Assembly (NCBI RefSeq): GCF_003261635.1
Contig: NZ_QFXK01000022.1
Span: 1 to 64,000, forward strand
DNA from: Kribbella monticola
GTDB taxonomy: Bacteria; Actinomycetota; Actinomycetes; Propionibacteriales; Kribbellaceae
Reading direction: 5' to 3'
Length of the DNA: 64,000 nt
Shown here in pieces: positions 28,932 to 37,730 of the stretch (the first letter of the stretch is position 1; the number at the start of each line of letters is the position of its first letter). A model generated the notes under the pieces. It saw nothing but the letters and a program-made list of their open reading frames with translations, did not search any database and was not told the DNA's origin. The translations under genes were made by a program, and so were the position numbers.

Positions 28932-30203
28932 GTGGCGGACGACGTGAAGGTGGCCGAAGAGCGGCATGCGAGCTGGCTGGAGCTGTTCTTCGACCTGACG
29001 GTCGTCGCGGCCGCGGCGCAGATCTCGCACCGGCTGCACGGCGCGGAGACCGTCGGTCAGGTGGCGATCTGCGCGGCGATGTTCTACGCGATCTGGAGCG
29101 TCTGGACCACGACCAGCATCTACGCGAACATCGCCGGCGAACGGACCAGGCAACGCTCGGTCCTGCTGACGATGCTCGGCGTGGGCGTGATGTCCGCCTC
29201 CGTTCCCGGTGTATGGCCCGGTTTGCTGCCCGAGGGCAGCCACCATCCGGGTGGCCGGACGGTCGCCTTCACCGTGGCCTTCCTGCTCTGCCGGCTGATC
29301 GCGGCAAGGTCCGCGGGGAGCGACGGGCAGGTGGTCGCGTTCTGGCCCGCGACGCAGGGCCTGATGGCCGCGCCGTGGGTGGTTGCGCTGGTGGTGCCCG
29401 ACGAGACGGCGTACTGGTTGTGGGCCGGAGGCGTCGTGGCCGACCTGGTGTCGTCGATGATGGGCGCGCGTGACCAGAAGGCGATGGACCGGACGACTCA
29501 GGCGATGCAGAAACGGCAGGAGCACCTGGACCGCCAGGCCTATCGCCGGTTCCTCAGGTTGCTGACGAAGGATCGGGTGTCCACGGCTGACGCACCGCAA
29601 CCGACGCTGCTGTCCGTCGCCAAGGTCGAACGAGGTCACCTCGACGAGCGGCTCGGCCTGTTCGTCATCATCGTGCTCGGCGAGGCCGTCGCCCAGGTCG
29701 TGGCTGCCAACGCCGACCTGGAGTGGACCGCTCCCGTCGTGATCGCCTCGCTGATGGGCTTCGTGCTCCTGGTCGAACTCTGGCGGCTGACCACCCTCTA
29801 CGGATTCAGTACTGCGCCCCGCACCACCGCCCCGCTCGAGCCGGCCAAGGCCTTGCCGGCCCACCTCGGGGTCACCGCCGCCATGATCGCCATCGCGGCC
29901 GGCCTCGGCGCGCTGATCCTCCAGGCCGGCCACGAACTGGAGACGAAGGAACGCTGGTACCTGTTCGGTGGCCTGACCCTGTACTTCGTGGTCAGCGTGC
30001 TGACCGGGATCGCCGGCCGGGCCCCGCTGAAGTGGTTCCTCGGCTGGTCGCTGCCGAGTCTGCTCGCATCGGTCGCGGTCGGCGTACTCGCTGGTCCGTT
30101 GCCGGCCTGGTCGCTGGCGGTGCTCGCCGGGGTGATCCTGTTCTGGTTCTCCGGCTACAACTGGCTGATGGACCGGCGCGAACCGGGGGCGGATGCCGCG
30201 TAG
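28932..30203 (+). CDS. Low temperature requirement A-like membrane protein
   Basis: The 423-residue protein has about 10 membrane helices and the LtrA signature near the N-terminus, ERHASWLELFFDLTVVAAAAQ, with a central HLDERLGLFVIIVLGEAV. The LtrA family is poorly characterised (named from a Listeria cold-sensitive mutant). The start is set by the TAGGGT element. Downstream bases 30204-30395 have a small hairpin (TCGGCC / GGCCGA, 30281-30302) but no gene. Confidence 0.82.
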   Translation: MADDVKVAEERHASWLELFFDLTVVAAAAQISHRLHGAETVGQVAICAAMFYAIWSVWTTTSIYANIAGERTRQRSVLLTMLGVGVMSASVPGVWPGLLPEGSHHPGGRTVAFTVAFLLCRLIAARSAGSDGQVVAFWPATQGLMAAPWVVALVVPDETAYWLWAGGVVADLVSSMMGARDQKAMDRTTQAMQKRQEHLDRQAYRRFLRLLTKDRVSTADAPQPTLLSVAKVERGHLDERLGLFVIIVLGEAVAQVVAANADLEWTAPVVIASLMGFVLLVELWRLTTLYGFSTAPRTTAPLEPAKALPAHLGVTAAMIAIAAGLGALILQAGHELETKERWYLFGGLTLYFVVSVLTGIAGRAPLKWFLGWSLPSLLASVAVGVLAGPLPAWSLAVLAGVILFWFSGYNWLMDRREPGADAA

Positions 30204-30395
30204 TACCGGCGACCCCTGGTGCGGCGATTCGTCTGCGGTGTGCAATCATTCGGTCACGGTCGGTCAATCTGACGGTGTGATCGGCCGTGTCCGGAAGGCC
30301 GACCGACCCCGCTGCGGAGTGGCTGGTTGAGAGTGCTTGAATGCACGCTTACAGTCGCTGGGATCGCCCGTATCGGTTGAAAGGTTTGACGAGTC

Positions 30396-31478
30396 ATGAA
30401 CGAGTCGACATTCCCGGGCACCCAGCACCTGCCGTCGCCGATGGAGCCGATCCCGTCGACCCCGGACCCGGCGCCCGCCACGCCAGCAGAACCGACCCCT
30501 CAGCACACGCCCGCGCCGCCGTCCCCGGCACGGACCGTCGTCACCCCACCCAGCAACTATGCGGAGATGCCCCGGCCGACGGCCAAGCTGACCGCGGAGG
30601 ACATGGCACCTGTGAATGACCCGCACGGTCCGAGGAACAAGATCGGACCGACCGGCCGGCCGCTTCCCGATCTGCCGTCGGTGTTGCCGCCGACGAGGCG
30701 CGGACCCGCGCAGGTGATCGCGATGTGCAACCAGAAGGGTGGCGTCGGCAAGACCACGACGACCATCAACCTGGGCGCCGCGATCGCCGAGACCGGGCGC
30801 AAGGTGCTGCTGATCGACTTCGACCCGCAGGGCTCGGCCTCGATCGGCCTGGGCGTACAGCCGCACGACCTCGAGCTGTCGGTCTACAACCTGCTGATGC
30901 AGCGCGACATCACCCCCGCCGAGGTGATCCAGGCGACCCGGGTGGACAACCTCGACCTGCTGCCGGCGAACATCGACCTGTCCGCGGCCGAGGTCCAGCT
31001 GGTCCAGGAGGTCGCTCGCGAGTACACGCTGCAGCGCGTCCTGGAACCGATCATCCCGCTGTACGACGTGATCCTGATCGACTGCGCCCCGTCCCTCGGC
31101 CTGCTCACCGTGAACGCGCTGACCGCGTCGAACGGCATCGTGGTGCCGCTGGAGTGCGAGTTCTTCGCGCTGCGCGGCCTGGCGATGCTGACCGACACGA
31201 TCGGCAAGGTGCAGGACCGGCTGAACCCGAAGCTGGAGATCGTCGGCATTCTCGGCACCATGTTCGACGGGCGCACCACGCACGCCCGGGAAGTGCTCGA
31301 CCGGGTCGTCCAGGCCTTCGACGAGCGCGTGTTCCACACCGTCATCCGGCGTACCGTCAAGTTCCCCGAGACCACGGTCGTCGGCGAGCCGATCACGACG
31401 TACGCGCCATCGTCCCAAGCGGCTACCCAGTACCGCGACCTTGCCAAGGAGGTGCTGGCGCGTTGTCCCGTCGGGTGA
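30396..31478 (+). CDS. ParA family ATPase with Pro-rich N-terminus
   Basis: The 360-residue protein has a Pro/Thr-rich disordered N-terminus of about 100 residues, then a ParA/Soj domain: deviant Walker A CNQKGGVGKTTTTINLG, LLIDFDPQGSASIGL and LIDCAPSLGLLTVNAL. It belongs to the chromosome-segregation cluster with scpAB (Rv1708-like, distinct from the oriC parAB). ATG 30396 lacks a strong ribosome-binding site. It overlaps the next gene (GTGA). Confidence 0.88.
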   Translation: MNESTFPGTQHLPSPMEPIPSTPDPAPATPAEPTPQHTPAPPSPARTVVTPPSNYAEMPRPTAKLTAEDMAPVNDPHGPRNKIGPTGRPLPDLPSVLPPTRRGPAQVIAMCNQKGGVGKTTTTINLGAAIAETGRKVLLIDFDPQGSASIGLGVQPHDLELSVYNLLMQRDITPAEVIQATRVDNLDLLPANIDLSAAEVQLVQEVAREYTLQRVLEPIIPLYDVILIDCAPSLGLLTVNALTASNGIVVPLECEFFALRGLAMLTDTIGKVQDRLNPKLEIVGILGTMFDGRTTHAREVLDRVVQAFDERVFHTVIRRTVKFPETTVVGEPITTYAPSSQAATQYRDLAKEVLARCPVG

Positions 31479-31867
31479 GCCTGCCAGGTGCCAGCGAGCT
31501 GTTCGGGGGTGCGGCACCCAAGCAGACCAGACCCGAGAAGCGCACAGCCACTGACGGATCGTCGCTCGACGACCGCCGGAGTTCGACCGGACGGTCGCGC
31601 ACGGCCGTCGTCGAGGACCGCAAGTCCAGTGGCCGGATCCGGCACGACACGAAGATCACCGTGTACGTGACCGAGGAAGAGCTGCTCGGTTTGGAACAGA
31701 CCAGACTCGCGTTGCGAGCCGAGCACGGCCTGACCGCGGACCGCGGCCGGATCGTCCGCGAGGCGATCGACGTCCTGCTGGCCGATTTCGTCGACCACGG
31801 ACCGGACTCGGTCCTGGTGCAGCGGCTGCGGGCCGCCGAGTCGGCCACGGAGCCTGCCTCGTCATGA
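31475..31867 (+). CDS. Small RHH-like protein of the parA-scpA cluster
   Basis: GTG 31475 overlaps the parA stop. The 130 residues have a basic, Ser/Arg-rich N-half and a C-terminal strand-helix-helix (KITVYVTEEELLGLEQTRLA and RGRIVREAIDVLLADF) like ribbon-helix-helix DNA-binding proteins. It could be the ParB-like partner of the neighbouring ParA; that is inference from order and fold. It ends in an ATGA overlap with scpA. Confidence 0.7.
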   Translation: MSLPGASELFGGAAPKQTRPEKRTATDGSSLDDRRSSTGRSRTAVVEDRKSSGRIRHDTKITVYVTEEELLGLEQTRLALRAEHGLTADRGRIVREAIDVLLADFVDHGPDSVLVQRLRAAESATEPASS

Positions 31868-32865
31868 GCGACGCCCCCACCTCGGAACTGCCGATCGAGC
31901 TGCCGGGCGCTGTCGACTCGGAGCTGCCGACCGCGGCCGAGGGCAAGGGTTTCAGCGTTCACCTGGTCAACTTCGAGGGTCCGTTCGACCTGCTGCTGCA
32001 GTTGATCAGCAAGCACAAGCTGGACATCACCGAGATCTCGCTGTCCCAGGTCACCGACGACTTCATCGCGCACATCAAGGCGCTCGGGTCGGAGTGGGAC
32101 CTGGACCAGACGTCGGAGTTCCTGCTGATCGCGGCGACGCTGCTGGATCTGAAGGCAGCCCAGTTGCTGCCGCAGGGCGATGTCGAGGATGCGGAGGATC
32201 TGGCGTTGCTGGAGGCGCGCGACCTGTTGTTCGCGCGGCTGTTGCAGTACCGGGCGTTCAAGCAGATCGCGGCGCTGATGCAGAACCGGATGGCGGAAGA
32301 GGCCAAGCGGTTCCCGCGGGCGGTCGGGATGGAGCCGCGCTTCGCCGATCTGCTCCCCGAAGTACTGCTCGGGGTCGACCCGGCCGGGTTGGCCGCGCTG
32401 GCGGCTCGCGCGTTGGCGCCGAAGGAGAACGTTCCTGAAGGCGTTTCGCTGACCCACTTGCACGCGCCGGCGGTGACGGTTCGTGAGCAGGCGCTGGTCA
32501 TCGTCGATCGGTTGCGGCGCCAGCGCAGTACTACGTTCCGCGCGCTGGTCGCGGATTCACCGGACACGGTCACCACGGTGTGCCGGTTCCTGGCGCTGCT
32601 CGAGCTGTTCCGGGAGGCAGCGGTGGCGTTCGACCAGGTGACGCCGCTGGGGGAGCTGACGATCCGGTGGACGGGTACCGACGACGGTGAGATCGACGTC
32701 AGCGACGAGTTCGACGAGGTGGCGGCGCCGGAGTCGACCGAGGGTGAGGCGCCCGAAGTATCGGACGAGACACCGGAGTGGTTCGCCTCCGGTACGCCGG
32801 TGACAGTCGACGACCCGCCCGAACCCGAGAACACGGCAGTCCAGAACGAGACGGTGGACCAGTGA
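31864..32865 (+). CDS. scpA: Segregation and condensation protein A
   Basis: The 333-residue kleisin has VNFEGPFDLLLQLISKHKLD, then DITEISLSQVTDDFIAHI, the helical middle and the C-terminal winged helix region TFRALVADSPDTVTTVCRFLALLEL. ScpA bridges SMC heads together with ScpB. There is a ~25-residue N-terminal extension before the conserved core and an acidic C-tail of about 60 residues. ATG 31864 overlaps the upstream stop. Confidence 0.93.
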   Translation: MSDAPTSELPIELPGAVDSELPTAAEGKGFSVHLVNFEGPFDLLLQLISKHKLDITEISLSQVTDDFIAHIKALGSEWDLDQTSEFLLIAATLLDLKAAQLLPQGDVEDAEDLALLEARDLLFARLLQYRAFKQIAALMQNRMAEEAKRFPRAVGMEPRFADLLPEVLLGVDPAGLAALAARALAPKENVPEGVSLTHLHAPAVTVREQALVIVDRLRRQRSTTFRALVADSPDTVTTVCRFLALLELFREAAVAFDQVTPLGELTIRWTGTDDGEIDVSDEFDEVAAPESTEGEAPEVSDETPEWFASGTPVTVDDPPEPENTAVQNETVDQ

Positions 32866-34235
32866 CCGAAGACCAGACCACAACCGAACTCGACCTCCCC
32901 GCTGTCGACGCGGCGACTGCTGATGCGCTGGAGTCGGTGAGCGAGACCGAACAGGTCGTCGACCGCGCGGAGGACGGCGAAGCCGCGCCGGTGGAGGGCG
33001 GGGGCGAGGTCGCGTCGGCGGAGGACGAGCTCGCGTTGGCCGAGGTGGAGGATGCGCCGGCCGAGGTCGAGGATGTTCCGGCCGAGGGCGAGGTCGCGTC
33101 GGCCGAGGTTGCGCCGTTCGGGGATGACGAAGGGGTGTTGTCGGGGGAAGAGGTTGTCGTCGACGACGAGACGATGCGGCGGGCGCTGGAAGCCATTCTG
33201 ATGGTGACCGACGAGCCGTTGCCGGCGTTGACGCTGGCGCGGACCGTCGGGCGACCGACCGGTGACGTGACGAACGCGCTGAACGAGCTGGCGGGGGAGT
33301 ACACCGAGCAGGGACGTGGGTTCGACCTGCGCGAGGTCGGCGGCGGCTGGCGGTATTACACCCGCGCCGACGCAGCGCAGTACGTCGAACGCTTCGTCCT
33401 CGACGGGCAGCAGTCGCGGTTGACCCAGGCGGCGCTGGAGACGCTCGCGGTGGTCGCGTACAAGCAGCCGGTCAGCCGTGCGCGCGTCTCGGCCATCCGC
33501 GGTGTCAACGTCGACGGCGTGATGCGTACGCTGATCAGCCGCGGCCTGGTCGAAGAAGCCGGATCGGACACCGAATCGCAGGCGACCCTGTACCGCACCA
33601 CCTCGTACTTCCTGGAACGGATGGGCATGCAAAGCCTCGACGACCTGCCCGAACTCGCGCCCTACCTCCCAGACATGGACGACATGGAAGAAGAACTGGC
33701 CGCCCAGAACACCGCGGCAACAGCCGGTGAGGCCGACGCGACTGCCGGTGAGGCTGACGCGATCGCGGCGGTGGCCGAGACTGGGGCGGTGGAGGAACCT
33801 GTGGCTGAGAACGAGGAAACCGGCGGAGAGTTCGATCCCGCCGAGGAGAACGGCGGAGAGCTGGAACCGGCCGAGGAGCTGGAGGCCGGCGGCGACCCGG
33901 TCGAGGCCGACGTCGACCCGGGCGAGATCCCAGCCGGTGAAGAAGATGCCGATAGCAACGACATTGATGACGACGCGGCGGATTTCGACGGTGCTGAAGG
34001 CGATTCCGGCATCGAGGACGATGCGGACGGATCGGGCGCCGGCGAGGTGACCGCCGAGTCCGACGCGGATGACGAGATCGACGAGGACGACGAAACCGAC
34101 GAGGACGACGAGGACGACGAGCGGTTGCCGGCGGCCGAGGACCTTGAGGCGGCGGGCGCGGCTGACGGGCTGGATGCCGACGAGGTTGCCGACGGTTCGC
34201 AGTACCGGGCCGAGGCCGACGATCGCGATGAGTGA
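32862..34235 (+). CDS. scpB: Segregation and condensation protein B with long acidic extensions
   Basis: GTG 32862 overlaps scpA (GTGA). The 457-residue protein is far longer than typical ScpB (about 200-250). The ScpB winged-helix core (about residues 100-260) has ALEAILMVTDEPLPALTLA, GGGWRYYTRAD and TQAALETLAVVAYKQPVSRA. It is preceded by about 100 acidic Ala/Glu residues and followed by about 190 acidic residues rich in Asp, Glu and Ala. The extensions are probably disordered. RluB follows with an 8-base overlap. Confidence 0.9.
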   Translation: MTEDQTTTELDLPAVDAATADALESVSETEQVVDRAEDGEAAPVEGGGEVASAEDELALAEVEDAPAEVEDVPAEGEVASAEVAPFGDDEGVLSGEEVVVDDETMRRALEAILMVTDEPLPALTLARTVGRPTGDVTNALNELAGEYTEQGRGFDLREVGGGWRYYTRADAAQYVERFVLDGQQSRLTQAALETLAVVAYKQPVSRARVSAIRGVNVDGVMRTLISRGLVEEAGSDTESQATLYRTTSYFLERMGMQSLDDLPELAPYLPDMDDMEEELAAQNTAATAGEADATAGEADAIAAVAETGAVEEPVAENEETGGEFDPAEENGGELEPAEELEAGGDPVEADVDPGEIPAGEEDADSNDIDDDAADFDGAEGDSGIEDDADGSGAGEVTAESDADDEIDEDDETDEDDEDDERLPAAEDLEAAGAADGLDADEVADGSQYRAEADDRDE

Positions 34236-34968
34236 CACCGAGGAGACCGGGATCCGGCTCCAGAAGGCGCTCGCCCAGGCCGGCATCGCCAGCCGGCGCA
34301 ACTCCGAACTGCTGATCGAGCAGGGCCGGGTCGAGGTCGACGGCGTCGTCGTCACCGAATTCGGTACCAGGGTCGACCCGGCGGTCTCGGTGATCCGGGT
34401 CGACGGGGAGCGCATTCCGCCGCTCACCGATCACGCGTACCTCGTGTTCAACAAGCCACGTGGTGTCGTCACCACGATGTCGGACCCGCAAGGCCGGCCG
34501 TGCATCGCCGACTACGTCCACGACCGTCCCGAGCGGCTCTTCCACATCGGCCGGCTCGACACCGACACCGAGGGCCTGCTGCTGCTCACCAACCACGGTG
34601 AGTTCGCGCACCGGCTGGCCCACCCGTCGTACGAGGTCTCGAAGACGTACGTCGCCGAGGTGGACGGCAACGTCAAACCGGGCGTACTGCGGCAGTTGCT
34701 CGACGGCGTCAAGCTCGAGGACGGCCCGGCGCAGGCCGACACGGTGAAGATCATGTCGACCGTCAAGGGCCGGACCCTGATCCAGATGACTCTGCACGAG
34801 GGGCGCAACCGGATCGTCCGCCGGATGTTCGACGCGGTCGGCCACCCGGTCAAACGCCTCACCCGGACGGCGATCGGCCCGGTCCGCCGCGGCAACCTGC
34901 ACACCGGCGAACTGCGCGATCTGGACCAGAAAGAACTGGGTCAGCTGCTCGACCTGGTCGACCTCTGA
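34228..34968 (+). CDS. rluB: 23S rRNA pseudouridine synthase RluB family
   Basis: The 246-residue protein has an S4 domain (IRLQKALAQAGIASRRNSELLI) and the RsuA-type synthase domain with the catalytic motif HIGRLDTDTEGLLLLTN (Asp of GRLD) and HEGRNRIVRRMFDAVGHPV. It modifies 23S rRNA by analogy to RluB. In related genomes cmk and der follow rluB. Here pafA follows after 81 bases. Confidence 0.9.
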   Translation: MSDTEETGIRLQKALAQAGIASRRNSELLIEQGRVEVDGVVVTEFGTRVDPAVSVIRVDGERIPPLTDHAYLVFNKPRGVVTTMSDPQGRPCIADYVHDRPERLFHIGRLDTDTEGLLLLTNHGEFAHRLAHPSYEVSKTYVAEVDGNVKPGVLRQLLDGVKLEDGPAQADTVKIMSTVKGRTLIQMTLHEGRNRIVRRMFDAVGHPVKRLTRTAIGPVRRGNLHTGELRDLDQKELGQLLDLVDL

Positions 34969-35036
34969 CGGCATCAAAGGGATAACGCAGCAAGACGGCG
35001 CGCCTGAGACAGGGCACGGATGTCGGAGCCGCGCCG

Positions 35037-35042
35037 TAGGGT
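35037..35042 (+). promoter_or_regulatory. -10 of leaderless pafA
   Basis: TAGGGT is 7 bases before GTG 35050. It favours GTG 35050 over the ATG at 35020. Confidence 0.55.
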
Positions 35043-35049
35043 GGGGGAT

Positions 35050-36411
35050 GTGAACCGGCGAATCTTCGGCCTGGAGAACGAGTACGGAGTCACCTGCACT
35101 TTTCGCGGTCAGCGCCGACTGACCCCCGATGAGGTGGCGCGGTACTTGTTTCGGCGAGTCGTGTCCTGGGGGCGGAGCAGCAACGTCTTCCTTCGCAACG
35201 GGGCCCGGCTCTACCTCGACGTGGGCTCCCACCCGGAGTACGCGACGGGTGAGTGCGACTCGGTCACCGACCTGATCGCGCACGACAAGGCCGGCGAGCG
35301 GATCCTCGAAGGACTGCTCGTCGATGCCCAGAAGCGGCTGCACGACGAGGGCATCTTCGGCGACGTGTACCTGTTCAAGAACAACACCGACTCGGCCGGC
35401 AACAGCTACGGCTGCCATGAGAACTACCTGGTCAGCAGGCACGGCGACTTCGCGAAGCTCGCCGACGTGCTGATCCCGTTCCTGGTCACCCGGCAGCTGA
35501 TCTGCGGCGCCGGCAAGGTGCTGCAGACGCCGCGCGGCGCGGTGTACTCCGTGAGCCAGCGCGCCGAGCACATCTGGGAGGGCGTCTCGAGCGCGACGAC
35601 GCGGTCCCGGCCGATCATCAACACCCGCGACGAGCCGCACGCGGACGCGGAGCGGTTCCGCCGGCTGCACGTGATCGTCGGCGATTCGAACATGTCCGAG
35701 ACCACGATGCTGCTGAAGGTCGCCAGCACCGACCTCGTGCTGCGGATGATCGAGGCCGGCATCGTGATGCGCGACCTGACGCTGGACAACCCGATCCGGG
35801 CGATCCGCGAGATCAGCCACGACATGACCGGGCGCCGCGAGGTCCGGCTGGCCAACGGCCGCGAGGCGAGCGCCCTGGACATCCAGGGTGAGTACCTGAC
35901 CAAGGCCCGCGACTTCGTCGACCGCCGCGAGCTCGGTACGCCGGCGGTCGAGCGCGCGCTGTCGCTGTGGGAGCGGACGCTGAAGGCGATCGAGTCCGGC
36001 GACCTGTCCGGGATCGAGCGCGAGATCGACTGGGTGATCAAGTACCGGCTGATCGAGCGCTACCGCCAGCAGAACAACCTCGGCCTGGCGAGCCCGCGGG
36101 TGGCTCAGCTGGATCTGGCGTACCACGACATCCACCGCCCGCGTGGGCTGTACTACCTGCTCGAGCGCAAGGGCGCGGTGACTCGCGTGGTCGACGATCT
36201 GCGGGTGTTCGAGGCGAAGTCGGTGCCGCCGCAGACGACCCGGGCGCGGTTGCGGGGCGAGTTCATCAAGCGGGCCCAGGAGCGTCGTCGCGACTTCACC
36301 GTCGACTGGGTGCACCTGAAGCTGAACGACCAGGCCCAAAGAACGGTCTTGTGCAAAGACCCCTTCAAGTCCCACGACGAACGGGTCGAGAAGCTCATCG
36401 CCAGCATGTGA
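35050..36411 (+). CDS. pafA: Pup--protein ligase PafA
   Basis: The 453-residue ligase attaches the C-terminal Glu of Pup to substrate lysines. It has the ATP/Mg site [55 protein letters not shown], and ends [15 protein letters not shown]. The sequence fits PafA rather than Dop. The usual neighbours (prcBA, pup, dop) are not in this window. GTG 35050 gives the normal N-terminus. Confidence 0.95.
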   Translation: MNRRIFGLENEYGVTCTFRGQRRLTPDEVARYLFRRVVSWGRSSNVFLRNGARLYLDVGSHPEYATGECDSVTDLIAHDKAGERILEGLLVDAQKRLHDEGIFGDVYLFKNNTDSAGNSYGCHENYLVSRHGDFAKLADVLIPFLVTRQLICGAGKVLQTPRGAVYSVSQRAEHIWEGVSSATTRSRPIINTRDEPHADAERFRRLHVIVGDSNMSETTMLLKVASTDLVLRMIEAGIVMRDLTLDNPIRAIREISHDMTGRREVRLANGREASALDIQGEYLTKARDFVDRRELGTPAVERALSLWERTLKAIESGDLSGIEREIDWVIKYRLIERYRQQNNLGLASPRVAQLDLAYHDIHRPRGLYYLLERKGAVTRVVDDLRVFEAKSVPPQTTRARLRGEFIKRAQERRRDFTVDWVHLKLNDQAQRTVLCKDPFKSHDERVEKLIASM

Positions 36412-36682
36412 AAGACAAAAGGCGTGGTGGGGGAAGCACGACGAACGGGTAGAGGGCGAGTCGGTGAGGCCGCGGCAACCGGCGGTACGGCGTACTGGTG
36501 GTTGCTGTGAGCCTGCTGGCAGTTTGGTGTGCGACGCTGCGTGACGTGATCGAACGGTGACTGAGGTGAATGGTCGCGTGCTTGCCCGTGCAGGCTAGGG
36601 TGGGCGGCGTTCATCCGGCCGTATCCAGGTAGGCCCCGCGGTTTCCAGGGCCTCGCCGTGAGATTTTCGAGGTGCTCGTTTC
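36412..36682 (+). promoter_or_regulatory. 271-bp upstream region of the FKBP gene
   Basis: No gene is visible. TAGGGT at 36596-36601 is a good -10, giving a start near 36608 and a leader of about 75 bases. GAGGTG at 36669-36674 is the ribosome-binding site. Unlike its neighbours this gene has a leader. Confidence 0.4.
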
Positions 36683-37681
36683 GTGCGCAAGTTGTTGAGT
36701 CTGGTCGCTGTGCTGGCGCTGGGGTCGTCCCTGGCCGCCTGCGGCTCGGACGATTCCAAAGCCGGAGGCGACTTCGGCAAGTCCGGGATCAAGGTGACCG
36801 AGGAGTTCGGCAAGAAGCCGACCGTGACGCACCGCGACGGGGACCCCGACAAGTCCCTGGTCACCGAGGTGCTCAAGGAGGGCGACGGCCCGGTCGTCAA
36901 GAAGGGCGAACTGCTCACCGCGAACTACCTCGGCCAGATCTGGCGCGACAACAAGGTGTTCGACAACTCCTACGACCGCGGTGCGCCGTCGTCGTTCCCG
37001 ATCGGCGTCGGTGGCGTCATCTCCGGCTGGGACGAGGGCCTGGTCGGCAAGAAGATCGGCAGCCGCGTGCTGATGTCGATTCCGGCCGACAAGGGCTACG
37101 GGCCGTCGGGCGGTAACGAGAAGGCCGGCATCACCAAGGACGACACGCTGATCTTCGTCGTCGACCTGGTCAGCGCCGCCGCCAACGACACCAAGCTGGA
37201 CGCGGACCCGGTCGCCGCGCCGGCCACCCCGTTCAAGGTCACCGGCGAGCTGAACGCCGAGCCGAAGGTCACGGTCCCGGCCGGCACCAAGCCGCCGGCC
37301 AAGCCGGGCAAGCCGGTCGTGATCGCCACCGGTAAGGGCAAGCCGGTCGAGAAGGCCAGCCAGCTCGTCGGCCGCTACGTCGTCTACGACTACACCGGCA
37401 AGAAGCAGGCCAGCACCTGGGACGGCACGCCGGCCTCGGCGTCCGCACCGGCGCAGCCCGGCGCCCCGACCGACCAGCTCCAGGTCGGCCCGGGTCCGAA
37501 CGGCCAGACCGGTGCCCTGGACGGCCTCGCCGGGATCCCGATCGGCAGCCGCGTTCTGGTCGAACTCCCGGCCAGCAAGGACGACAAGGGGAAGACGGTC
37601 AACGCCTTCGCCGTCATCGACATCCTGAACGCGTTCCCGGCCCCGAAGCCGGCCACCCCCGAGGCAACCCCCTCGAACTGA
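36683..37681 (+). CDS. FKBP-type peptidyl-prolyl isomerase lipoprotein
   Basis: The 332-residue protein has a lipobox (VLALGSSLAACGSDD: Cys lipidation) and a first FKBP domain (EGDGPVVKKGELLTANYLGQ, FPIGVGGVISGWDEGLVGKK, ADKGYGPSG). A second, more divergent FKBP-like half covers about residues 200-320 (GRYVVYDYTGKKQA, GIPIGSRVLVELP). It is probably an outer-membrane-side folding helper. GTG 36683 has GAGGTG 9 bases before it. An 18-bp hairpin ends the gene. Confidence 0.9.
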   Translation: MRKLLSLVAVLALGSSLAACGSDDSKAGGDFGKSGIKVTEEFGKKPTVTHRDGDPDKSLVTEVLKEGDGPVVKKGELLTANYLGQIWRDNKVFDNSYDRGAPSSFPIGVGGVISGWDEGLVGKKIGSRVLMSIPADKGYGPSGGNEKAGITKDDTLIFVVDLVSAAANDTKLDADPVAAPATPFKVTGELNAEPKVTVPAGTKPPAKPGKPVVIATGKGKPVEKASQLVGRYVVYDYTGKKQASTWDGTPASASAPAQPGAPTDQLQVGPGPNGQTGALDGLAGIPIGSRVLVELPASKDDKGKTVNAFAVIDILNAFPAPKPATPEATPSN

Positions 37682-37690
37682 GCAGTGCTC

Positions 37691-37730
37691 AAAGGCGGTC
37701 TGGGACTCTCCGGAGTCTCAGACCGCCTTT
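37691..37730. terminator. Bidirectional terminator after FKBP
   Basis: An 18-bp stem (AAAGGCGGTCTGGGACTC / GAGTCTCAGACCGCCTTT, one G-T pair) with a TCCG tetraloop is followed by T. The stop codon of the minus-strand DUF3866 gene lies inside its right arm. Confidence 0.85.

Noticed and set aside
30281..30302. Terminator after the LtrA-like gene
   Set aside because: The stem TCGGCC/GGCCGA is short with no T run, so it was not called.
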